A stretch of 64,000 nt of DNA from Desulfobotulus mexicanus (lineage in GTDB: Bacteria; Desulfobacterota; Desulfobacteria; Desulfobacterales; ASO4-4). Location of the stretch: positions 1 through 64,000 of the forward strand of contig NZ_VDMB01000004.1 of assembly GCF_006175995.1 (NCBI RefSeq). The letters run 5' to 3'. This document shows, piece by piece, positions 1 through 6,852 of the stretch. The stretch's first letter is position 1. Every line of letters starts with the position of its first letter. Made by a program: the position numbers and the translations under genes. The notes below the pieces were generated by a model, which saw only the letters and a program-made list of their open reading frames with translations, was not told the origin of the DNA and did no database searches.

Positions 1-240
1 TGTTCTTACAATTCCTTGCGCTGATCTATGTCAGTTCTATACGTTCCACAATAAAAAAAGACGAAAAAATTAAATATTTTACAGTCGAAAAGGTGATGGA
101 AGAGATGGAAACTCTGGTCAAAATCAAATATTCCAATCGATATGGGCAGGTTTTCACTGAAACAACACCGACTCATCGACGGTTAATGGAGCTCTTCAAT
201 ATAAAGTTGTCACCATAGTTACAATTTTCGGGAATTCAGG
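1..240 (+). mobile_element. Right end of an insertion sequence (IS4/IS1634-like)
   Basis: The window opens inside a transposase gene that ends at 218. About 20 bases later comes the broken end of a solute-binding protein gene, so the element's right terminus should lie near 236-242. The other end is outside the window, so neither the terminal inverted repeat nor a target duplication can be confirmed. The exact border is inferred from where the protein on the other strand stops resembling its family. Confidence 0.6.
3..218 (+). CDS. Transposase, C-terminal fragment (DDE, IS4/IS1634-like)
   Basis: The frame is open from the window edge to TAG at 216-218, giving 71 residues. The start FLQFLALIYVSSIR and the lysine-rich middle resemble the last helices of DDE_Tnp_1 transposases. 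The tail TETTPTHRRLMELFNI resembles the 'TE-x-TKKQREI' endings common in IS1634-type enzymes. It would catalyse transposition of the element whose right end lies just downstream. Only the C-terminus is visible, so the catalytic triad cannot be checked and the family assignment is tentative. Confidence 0.6.
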   Translation, partial: FLQFLALIYVSSIRSTIKKDEKIKYFTVEKVMEEMETLVKIKYSNRYGQVFTETTPTHRRLMELFNIKLSP

Positions 241-712
241 TTGTATAGCCCTTGCCTACGCCCACTTTTTTTCCTTCCAGCTCATGGGTGTAGGCGATGA
301 ATTCCCTGTCAGGCCGTGTAACAATAACCAGCGGAAAGGATATGTAGGGATCTGTGAAAAGCACTTCGGTTTTTACATCATCATCCAGAGCCAAAGCGGG
401 TATGAGATCAATTTCCTTTTTTTCAAATTTGTCCAGCACCTCCTGCCATGTTTCACTGAGAATAAATTCCATCCCGATGCCGGTGCTGCTGATGATGATG
501 TCAAGGTAATCGGCAATGAGACCTTTATAGACAGGATAGTCGGAGGTGTAAGAAAGGGGTTGCCAGTCCACCTCGCTGAAACGCAGGGGGGGAATTTCCT
601 GTAGCCAGATTTTTTCTTCAGGGGATAGATCCAGAGCAATGCTGTTTTCTGAAAAAAAGGAGAGGGCGGTAAGGCATAGGACAAAAATCAGTACAATCAT
701 AAACCTTTTCAT
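236..712 (-). pseudogene. Solute-binding (SBP_bac_3/BvgS-type) sensor gene truncated by the IS
   Basis: The fragment has 158 residues: a signal peptide (about residues 1-26, MKRFMIVLIFVLCLTALSFF and on) and the first lobe of a family-3 periplasmic binding domain. Visible family features are an LSPEEKIWL start, ADYLDIIISSTGIGMEF, the 'W-x-E-V-L-D-K-F-E-K-K-E-I-D-L-I-P-A' segment, and the hinge KVGVGKGYTT. Translation stops right after the hinge, where the family continues for at least another 100 residues, often into a histidine kinase or GGDEF domain. The break coincides with the IS end, so this is read as a gene interrupted by transposition. The missing part should lie beyond the far end of the IS. 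Confidence 0.65.
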
Positions 713-814
713 ACACCCTCATTTGATACCAAAATTTATGTTTTTTATCCCGTGTAGAAAATAAGTAAAGTTAGCCCAACTCTCTATATTGAATGAAAGT
801 TAAAAAATAATGCA

Positions 815-2236
815 TCATATAACTTTAACCATAGTAGCCAGTTTTTTAGCTAAAGAATTAAGCTTTTCTGCATTTGAGGATAACTCAGAACTGCTTTTTG
901 ATATTTTATTTGCTGACTCATTTACTACTGAAATATCTTTTGCAATTTCTGAAGAAACTGAAGAACTCTGAATTATATTATCATTTATGTCTGCTACCCG
1001 AGAAGAGGCTTCCATTATATTTTTTGACATTTCATGACTTGTAACTGACTGCTCTTCAACGGCAGATGCAATAGAAGTAACAACATCATTAATTTGAATT
1101 ATAACAGCTGATATTTTTTCTATTTCTGAGACTGTCCCATCGGTTGATGTCTGAATTCCTTCGACGGTTTGTTTTATTTCCTTGGTTGCATTAGAGGTTT
1201 GTTTGGCAAGTTCTTTTATCTCTGCTGCAACAACAGAAAATCCTTTCCCCGCCTCTCCTGCTCTAGCCGATTCAATTGTAGCATTTAAAGCTAACAGGTT
1301 TGTTTGCTCAGATATTTCTGATATGACCTCTGTAACCATAGCAATTTTCTTAGCTGACTCTCCAAGGGATTTTACTTGAATGGATGCATTTTGACCTTGT
1401 TCTACAGCACGACTTGTAATTGTGCGGGCATTTTCAGAATTTTTTGCTATTTCATTAATAGTTACATTCATTTCCTCCACCGCCGAAGCTATATGGTTCA
1501 TATTCATCGTTGTTTCTTCCATAGCGCTGGACATAGATTGCATACTGGAGCTCATTTCTTCAGAAGCAACAGCTACGGAATCGGATCTTTGTGAAGTTGC
1601 AACAGAATTTTGTTCGAGTTGTTTTGCTACATCAAGAAGAGATTCTGAAGATGGAGTTAATATCTTAGCTGTTTCTGACAATTGTTTTAATGAGTCTACG
1701 TTAGTTACCAGCTCTACGTGTCCAATTTTCTTTCCGCTATCATCTTTTATATAGTGTGTATCAACTTGCATGTAGGTACTGGGGGCATCAGCATATTCTT
1801 GAATGTAATTAGTTGTTTGTTTTCCTTTTCGAAGGCAGTGCACCCCACAGTTTTCTGTTTCACAAATATCTGCTTTCCAATTTGAGCAATGTTTACCAAT
1901 AACACTTTTTTTATCTAAATTTTGACGGACCAGTAAAGTTTCGGTTGTCTTGTTAATAAATACCCATTTCATTTTCATATCAGTTGTTGTTACTGGAAAT
2001 GGTAACGCATCCAGGGAGCCTTCTAAGTAAAAAATCAAGCGTTGCTTACTATGGTTATACTTCAAAAGTATAATATTCATTCCAAACAATACAAGTATAA
2101 CATAAGTTAAACTTTTAATCTTTTCAGGGCCTTGTATGTCTCCTGTGACTGTTTTATAAGCAAAGAAACCTATAACAATTAAAATACAGGTCCATAGGAC
2201 AAATTTAATTTTATACTGAATATTTATCATGGTCAT
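815..2236 (-). CDS. Methyl-accepting chemotaxis protein with Cys-rich cytoplasmic PAS domain
   Basis: 473 residues. Two transmembrane helices (about 11-29 and 43-59) have only a short loop between them, so there is no periplasmic sensor. A PAS-like domain follows (about 70-185), carrying four cysteines (C117, C125, C130, C134; spacing C-x7-C-x4-C-x3-C) that could hold a metal or cofactor. The MCP signalling domain occupies about 200-473, with the conserved hairpin tip [19 protein letters not shown] near 309-327. No HAMP domain is apparent and there is no NWETF-type CheR tether. It should pass a cytoplasmic redox or ligand signal to a CheW/CheA array. The gene is visibly AT-richer than the other chemoreceptor genes here, which may mean later acquisition. 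Confidence 0.85.
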   Translation of the reverse strand: MTMINIQYKIKFVLWTCILIVIGFFAYKTVTGDIQGPEKIKSLTYVILVLFGMNIILLKYNHSKQRLIFYLEGSLDALPFPVTTTDMKMKWVFINKTTETLLVRQNLDKKSVIGKHCSNWKADICETENCGVHCLRKGKQTTNYIQEYADAPSTYMQVDTHYIKDDSGKKIGHVELVTNVDSLKQLSETAKILTPSSESLLDVAKQLEQNSVATSQRSDSVAVASEEMSSSMQSMSSAMEETTMNMNHIASAVEEMNVTINEIAKNSENARTITSRAVEQGQNASIQVKSLGESAKKIAMVTEVISEISEQTNLLALNATIESARAGEAGKGFSVVAAEIKELAKQTSNATKEIKQTVEGIQTSTDGTVSEIEKISAVIIQINDVVTSIASAVEEQSVTSHEMSKNIMEASSRVADINDNIIQSSSVSSEIAKDISVVNESANKISKSSSELSSNAEKLNSLAKKLATMVKVI

Positions 2237-2297
2237 AATCTCCTTGTCATAATCTCATATTTCCTTGAATTCAATCTGTATTCTAGCACTTTGTCCG

Positions 2298-2657
2298 TTA
2301 TGATGCAGGCTTTATCATTCCCCTTTCCTGAAGATAATCAGCAACAATTAATACTTTACTCCATGCGAGTGTACCTCCCATGCTGACACTGATTGCACAA
2401 ACTTCAAAAATTTCTGCTATGGTTGCACCGGAATCCAATGCCTTGGATGTTTGTGAAATCATACAGTCCTTACAACCATCCTGAATGCCAATAGCCAAAG
2501 AAATTAGTCTCTTGTTCTTTATGCCCAATGCACCTTCACCATATACGGCATTTTTTACAGAGCCATAGTAGGCTTCGGTAAGGTCGGGCATTTGTGTCTT
2601 TGTTAATTCAAATAATTCCAGCATTTTTTCTTCATATTTAAGAATCTGTTCACTCAT
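2298..2657 (-). CDS. AhpD-like carboxymuconolactone decarboxylase family protein
   Basis: 119 residues, one all-helical CMD/AhpD core. The signature is the redox pair C-K-D-C in the segment IGIQDGCKDCMISQTSKAL, followed by the SGATIAEIFEV helix. AhpD-type proteins reduce peroxides or partner proteins through this CxxC. Some family members are instead lactone decarboxylases, but the CxxC favours the peroxidase/disulfide-reductase group. It follows the cupin gene on the same strand (116 bp gap) and precedes the Cys-rich chemoreceptor, so a redox-response context is plausible. The substrate is unknown. Confidence 0.8.
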   Translation of the reverse strand: MSEQILKYEEKMLELFELTKTQMPDLTEAYYGSVKNAVYGEGALGIKNKRLISLAIGIQDGCKDCMISQTSKALDSGATIAEIFEVCAISVSMGGTLAWSKVLIVADYLQERGMIKPAS

Positions 2658-2773
2658 AATCAGTTTTTCTCCGGTAATATGCTTAGGGTGTATTTAGAGC
2701 ATCAATTTTAATGAACTCGAACGAATATTTTGAAATAGAAAAAAGACAGGTCTTTGATACGTATTCGGAATTT

Positions 2774-3139
2774 TCATTTTGTGCCATACCTGTCGGGTTC
2801 ATTGAAAAAGCTTATGTCTGCGTAACCGGCGTATATTTTGCCGGAATGCCTGACGCCTTCCGGAATATGATAGCGGTCTTCTTTCGTGAAAGTCTGCTGG
2901 ATGCCATCCATCACAAGTTCTATTTTTCCTTCCAGAACAATGCCCACCTGAGCTCCGTGGCTATGCTCGGGCAGATCCGTATCCTTATCAAACTGCATGA
3001 AAAGAATCTGATGGGTGTCGGACTGAGACAGATATGCGGTGATGCCGTTCAGCGGGATATCCGCTTTGGGAAGCTTTCTGATGGGTTCGGGGAAAATTTC
3101 CGCTGTCATATTTTTTCCTGTTGCTGAATATAAAGCCAT
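2774..3139 (-). CDS. Small cupin-domain protein
   Basis: 121 residues forming a single cupin barrel. Motif 1 is seen as PEHSHGAQVGIVLEGKIEL (two His and a later Glu as metal ligands). Motif 2 is seen as YHIPEGVRHSGKIYAGY. Such small cupins bind a divalent metal and act as isomerases, dioxygenases or sensors, and nothing here fixes the substrate. The gene lies between the acetyltransferase-methyltransferase fusion (61 bp) and the AhpD-like gene on the same strand. ATG at 3139 is the natural start. An open frame on the opposite strand over the same region has no recognisable domain and is disregarded. Confidence 0.8.
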   Translation of the reverse strand: MALYSATGKNMTAEIFPEPIRKLPKADIPLNGITAYLSQSDTHQILFMQFDKDTDLPEHSHGAQVGIVLEGKIELVMDGIQQTFTKEDRYHIPEGVRHSGKIYAGYADISFFNEPDRYGTK

Positions 3140-3199
3140 GGGGGCTGTGTACGATGGCTTGAAGTTTCAATTGAAATGATTGACTGTTTTTAAGGAATT

Positions 3200-4354
3200 T
3201 CAGAAAATATATCCTTTTTTTCCAAAGATTCCAATATAAAATTTTTTCCCGCTTTTCAGTTCCCTGATTTTTCCCGTCATTTCCTTTAATCCGTTTTCTT
3301 CCGCCATTATTCTGAATTTTTCTTCGGAAATCAGATGCATGTGGGGAGCGAGTTGTTTCAGGCTGTCATAGGGCGTTTCTGAGACTTTTTTGATGTATTC
3401 GTCATGCAGTTGAAGTACGGCAACCATCTGACCTTCGTCTTCAAGCCATTTGCTGATTTTTTTCAGCAGGGGGTCAGGGGACAGGTATTCAAAGATCAGC
3501 CCTGCAAAAATGAGTGAATATTTCTGCCCATGATTTTCAAAGGTATTGAGGTCCGCTTCTATGGTCCGCAGACATGGAAGCGTATCGGTGTAGCGTTGCT
3601 GGAGAATTTTTAAATATTCCGGGTTGATGTCAATGGCATCCAGGACCTCTGTACTTTCCCTTCGGATATGGCGGAAGCCGTTTCCCGTGGAGCAGCCAAG
3701 ACATGCCACAGAACGGCTGTTGCAGGCACCAAGGGATTGCTTGAAAACTTCTTCCAGAAAGGATAGCTGATTGACTTCCGGAAGAGCCATGTGGCCCTCA
3801 TAATCCGACGCCGGAATATGCAGCCATGGATTCTCCATGCTGCTTTGTGATGGTATGGGTGGGGGAAATCTGTACTCCATAAATACAACATCGGGATAAG
3901 GATTAAAACAGTAGGGTTCAATTTCTTTAAACCCGCAGTCTTTGTAAAGCCGCAGCGCAGACCCAAGTCTGGCAACACTGTCCAGACGTACGGCCTGATA
4001 AGCAAGGCTTGCTGCTCTGGTAAGGAAGGCCTCCGTCAGGGCTTTACCAATTCCTTTGCCCTGATAGGGTTTAAGGACATACATGCGCTTCATTTCTCCC
4101 ATACCCGGAGCGATTGGCCTTAGTGCAACGCATCCCACATAAGTTTCTTCCATCTTCGCCAGCAGCAGAAAGCCATTGGGCGGTCCATACATGGATGGAA
4201 GATTCTCCAGTTCATCGGTAAAACCTTGAAACTCCAGGTCAAAGCCGAGAAATACCGCATATTCTTTAAAAAGTCCTGCGCCAGCATCATACTGTTCCGG
4301 TCGTTCTGCTTCTTCAATTACAAGGGGCATGATTCCATTCCATTGCCGAATCAT
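3200..4354 (-). CDS. GNAT acetyltransferase fused to SAM-dependent methyltransferase
   Basis: 384 residues in two parts. Residues 10-163 form a GNAT N-acetyltransferase fold with the acetyl-CoA loop QGKGIGKAL (about 98-106) and the C-terminal strand LRLYKDCGFKEIEPY. Residues 195-384 form a class I methyltransferase with motif I CLGCSTGNG (about 218-226), the acidic residue after motif II (AIDINPEY) and motif IV FAGLIFEYL. The linker is proline-rich. Substrates cannot be named. GNAT domains of this subtype ('small-molecule', YPDVVFMEY end) usually act on metabolites. The ATG at 4354 directly abuts the stop codon of the decayed HPt copy, so the gene may be read from that remnant's transcript. 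M9 is an alternative start. Confidence 0.8.
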   Translation of the reverse strand: MIRQWNGIMPLVIEEAERPEQYDAGAGLFKEYAVFLGFDLEFQGFTDELENLPSMYGPPNGFLLLAKMEETYVGCVALRPIAPGMGEMKRMYVLKPYQGKGIGKALTEAFLTRAASLAYQAVRLDSVARLGSALRLYKDCGFKEIEPYCFNPYPDVVFMEYRFPPPIPSQSSMENPWLHIPASDYEGHMALPEVNQLSFLEEVFKQSLGACNSRSVACLGCSTGNGFRHIRRESTEVLDAIDINPEYLKILQQRYTDTLPCLRTIEADLNTFENHGQKYSLIFAGLIFEYLSPDPLLKKISKWLEDEGQMVAVLQLHDEYIKKVSETPYDSLKQLAPHMHLISEEKFRIMAEENGLKEMTGKIRELKSGKKFYIGIFGKKGYIF

Positions 4355-4590
4355 CTAATAAAATCCTGAAATCTGAGTTTCAAAAGTTTCCATCTGTGAT
4401 AAATAACCTTTTTAAAGGAAGCTAAGATCCTCCATTGCCTCCATGGCATTACGGATGATCAGTTTTTGTTCGATACCGCATACAAGCTGACACAAAACCT
4501 CTGCGCCCACATTGAAGGAAGCCGCCTTGATCCTTTGTGCCTCTTTTCTGGCAGTGGGCAGATTTTTTTGCACCATGATTTTCAGTATGC
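4355..4590 (-). pseudogene. Decayed partial copy of the PAS-HPt gene (3' end)
   Basis: Translating this strand gives a C-terminal segment closely matching the last ~75 residues of the gene at 5750-6496. The shared blocks are EAQRIKAASFNVGAE, EAMEDLSFL and FETQISGFY. A TAA stop sits directly after EAMEDLSFL, where the intact copy has GAA, and there is no start or N-terminal part. This is therefore a duplicated fragment that has lost function. It already carries Gln at the phosphoacceptor position, so that change came before the duplication. The original and the copy flank the Ntn-hydrolase gene at 4598-5620. Confidence 0.85.
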
Positions 4591-4597
4591 TATGTAC

Positions 4598-5620
4598 TCA
4601 GGAACTTGAATACCTTGTAGTTGAAATTTGTTTTTGTCGGCTTATCATAAGGTTCTGGTAAGCATCCAAACGTAGAAAGTCTTGTCCAATTGAAAAAATA
4701 TCCTGCATTTTTAAAATTATTTTTTCAGCATTAAAATTTTCCATAGTGTCTGTCTCTGCATGGATATCAAGCATCATGTGGTGAGCATCAGGTGAAAAAT
4801 CAAAATCTGCGGTTTTCAATGTTCGTTGTTTGTCGTTCTGGCTTGTCTTGAAGGTCATGCATCCAGACTGGGGGTGAAAAACTACGCTAAGTAGGGTGTC
4901 GTCAATGACAGAGTCTAAAAGAGACATTGCTGAATCGGGAATGTTGATAGGGATAGCGGTAGTTTTATTATATATGGCACATGCCAGACGAGCAAAGCGG
5001 TCGAGGGATTCCGTTGATGTCCGAGACGGCGTGGATTCTCCCCCAAAACCTGCAAAAGAAGACATATATCGGAGAGATTCATCATACCAGCTATTGGTTA
5101 CAACTGATGTCTGAAAAAAAGAACCCGTATAAAAAAGTGGTTTCCCATTGCGGAACTCAAGTAATGCGTAATTTCCTGAGCTATCGGCCAACAAAAAATG
5201 CATTTCCACACGATCCGATGGAATTGTCAATTGTTCGGCCTGAATACGGACATCCTCCACGCTGGTACAGGTGTCTAGCATGAATTGTATCCATTCAAAT
5301 TCCAACAGAGCTTTGCATCCGCGGTGGTCGGGATATTCGGTACCGGGCATCCAGAGATGTTCGATGACGAGTCCACATTCATTGATGCCTCCCATTGGAA
5401 AATCAGCACCAAGAAGGTTTATAGTCAGGCTACCCCAACGACTTATCCAGTGTGCCGGGAATAGATGGTTCTGAATAATGCTCTGTTTCGATATTCCACG
5501 CAAGTTGGTAAGGATGTGGCCGTTCGTAAAAGGGACATCAAGGTTACGGGCAATCCATGTATCAGAGCCATTCCGAAGGCAAAAAGCTGAACAACCAAGT
5601 TTCAATGAAACTCCATTCAT
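4598..5620 (-). CDS. Linear amide C-N hydrolase (choloylglycine hydrolase-like Ntn hydrolase)
   Basis: 340 residues of the Ntn-hydrolase superfamily that includes bile-salt hydrolases, penicillin V acylase and acyl-transferases. Family features are a nucleophile candidate C10 (LGCSAFCL; a 9-residue propeptide would have to be removed), the arginine-Asp pair ARNLD about 15 residues later, the GGINECGLVIEHL strand carrying the conserved Asn, and LLADSSGNYALLEF. Members cleave amide bonds, for example bile-acid conjugates, penicillin V or acyl-homoserine lactones, and the substrate here is not predictable. No signal peptide is seen. The gene lies between the PAS-HPt gene and a decayed copy of that gene's 3' end, which points to insertion or duplication at this spot. 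Confidence 0.75.
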   Translation of the reverse strand: MNGVSLKLGCSAFCLRNGSDTWIARNLDVPFTNGHILTNLRGISKQSIIQNHLFPAHWISRWGSLTINLLGADFPMGGINECGLVIEHLWMPGTEYPDHRGCKALLEFEWIQFMLDTCTSVEDVRIQAEQLTIPSDRVEMHFLLADSSGNYALLEFRNGKPLFYTGSFFQTSVVTNSWYDESLRYMSSFAGFGGESTPSRTSTESLDRFARLACAIYNKTTAIPINIPDSAMSLLDSVIDDTLLSVVFHPQSGCMTFKTSQNDKQRTLKTADFDFSPDAHHMMLDIHAETDTMENFNAEKIILKMQDIFSIGQDFLRLDAYQNLMISRQKQISTTRYSSS

Positions 5621-5749
5621 ATACCCCTCCCAAAATAAGAAAAATTAGTTTCGGATTTATATTTCATTATGAATTTTTCAAACATTGTGCGTACCATCTT
5701 CAAATATTCTTTATCTTTGTTGTGTAAAGCTGGAACAGGCTTTAAAAGC

Positions 5750-6496
5750 TTAATAAAATCCTGAAATCTGAGTCTCAAAAATTTTCATCAGTGATGAATA
5801 ACCATTTTCAAGGAAGCTGAGATCTTCCATGGCCTCATTGGCATCATTGGTGAGCAGTTTTTTTTCTATACCGCAGACGGTCTGCCAAAGGGCCTCTGCA
5901 CCCACATTGAAGGAAGCGGCTTTGATCCTTTGTGCCTCTTTTTGGGCAGATGCCAGATCCCTTTTTTCCATTGCCGTTTTCAGCGTATGGATGCGTTCTG
6001 GAATCTGTTTCAGAAAACTCTGCAGAATACGCTGCGCCATTTCCGTATCTCCCATGCTTCCAAGAATGTTGGGGTTCCAGATCAGTGGCTTAATTTCATA
6101 AGATGGCAGGCTTCTGGTATGGAGGCCGAATCTGTTATGCAAAGGCATTTCAAGGGGAGTAATAACTGTCAGAATATGGGGGAGAGCCTGAATGGTAAAC
6201 TGCTCTGCTGAAAGTGCAGCCTTAATGAGTTTGCCATTTTTATGATTAAGCAGCACTTCTATATCATATATACAGCTTTGTTTTACAACTGTCTCATAGA
6301 TTGTATGGTGCAGATCCCTGTTCTGAAATAGCCCAAGGACACTGGCGCTTCTTCCCAGAACTTCATCTCTTTCATAACCGAGAACCTTCAGGAAGGCTTC
6401 ATTTACATCCGTATATTTTCTTTCCCAAAGTCCGGATAAGGTCATCATGGAAGGATTGTTGCGGAAAAAAACTTCAAACTCTTTCTGGGAGGACAT
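5750..6496 (-). CDS. PAS domain protein with HPt-like domain lacking the phospho-His
   Basis: 248 residues. An N-terminal PAS domain (about 3-115: RKYTDVNEAFLKVLGYERDE, RSASVLGLF) is followed by an HPt-like four-helix domain (about 140-248). In HPt proteins the phosphorylated His lies in a motif like A-H-x-L-K-G; here the segment reads EAQRIKAASFNVGAEAL, with Gln (Q189) at the His position and Ala for the Gly. It therefore cannot take phosphate in the usual way. The gene is in the same frame as the HisKA-like gene upstream, separated only by one TAA codon and two sense codons. Its 3' end is duplicated at 4355-4590. It may be a protein-interaction module of the neighbouring chemosensory array or a decaying relay protein. 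Confidence 0.75.
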   Translation of the reverse strand: MSSQKEFEVFFRNNPSMMTLSGLWERKYTDVNEAFLKVLGYERDEVLGRSASVLGLFQNRDLHHTIYETVVKQSCIYDIEVLLNHKNGKLIKAALSAEQFTIQALPHILTVITPLEMPLHNRFGLHTRSLPSYEIKPLIWNPNILGSMGDTEMAQRILQSFLKQIPERIHTLKTAMEKRDLASAQKEAQRIKAASFNVGAEALWQTVCGIEKKLLTNDANEAMEDLSFLENGYSSLMKIFETQISGFY

Positions 6497-6502
6497 GAAT
6501 TC

Positions 6503-6781
6503 TTATTCTTTCGTAGACAGGAAATCCTGATGAATCAGTTCATTAAAACAATTTACTATGTCCAGTAGTTCGTAGGCACACATCGTTATGAATTCTACAC
6601 ATTCAAGCTGGTCTTCATCAAGATCCGTACTTAAAAGCAGTGCAGACATACCTATAATGCCATTCATGGGATTGCGGATTTCATATCCTGCCCTTGCAAT
6701 GAAACGGCTTTGGGCCAGGCTTATCATTTCGCTTTTCATAAGGCCGGATGCCAGCCTTTCTTTCAGTGCCTGTCTCGACAT
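6503..6781 (-). CDS. Stand-alone HisKA-like domain with His-to-Tyr change
   Basis: 92 residues that match only the dimerisation/phosphoacceptor hairpin of histidine kinases: AQSRFIARAGYEIRNPMNG, then IIGMSALLLSTDLDEDQ and a second helix. The usual H-box is 'M-S-H-E-I-R-T-P'; here it is A-G-Y-E-I-R-N-P, with TAT at the site of a His CAT (one base different). No ATPase domain follows. It cannot be a working kinase. It might form dimers with other HisKA domains or be a remnant of a longer hybrid kinase. It lies 71 bases after the chemoreceptor gene and one stop codon before the PAS-HPt gene, so the two are probably co-transcribed. Confidence 0.7.
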   Translation of the reverse strand: MSRQALKERLASGLMKSEMISLAQSRFIARAGYEIRNPMNGIIGMSALLLSTDLDEDQLECVEFITMCAYELLDIVNCFNELIHQDFLSTKE

Positions 6782-6805
6782 ATAATCTTCCCTTTGAACA
6801 GTTTT

Positions 6806-6845
6806 CCCCCTCCGGTCAGAGACAAAAGCTGGGGTCCGGAGGGGG
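6806..6845 (-). other. Stable intercistronic hairpin
   Basis: A perfect 10-bp stem (CCCCCTCCGG / CCGGAGGGGG) with a 20-base loop lies between the chemoreceptor stop (6853) and the HisKA-like start (6781). There is no T-run after it on the minus strand. It could be an mRNA-stabilising element or an imperfect terminator that lowers expression of the HisKA/HPt-like genes. Confidence 0.55.
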
Positions 6846-6852
6846 ATAATTT

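Noticed and set aside
2711-3127. A 138-codon frame on the plus strand over the cupin gene
   Set aside because: The minus strand has both cupin motifs; the plus frame resembles nothing known.
6806-6845. Hairpin as a standard intrinsic terminator of the chemoreceptor gene
   Set aside because: The stem is perfect but no T-run follows on the transcribed strand, so it is listed only as a hairpin.
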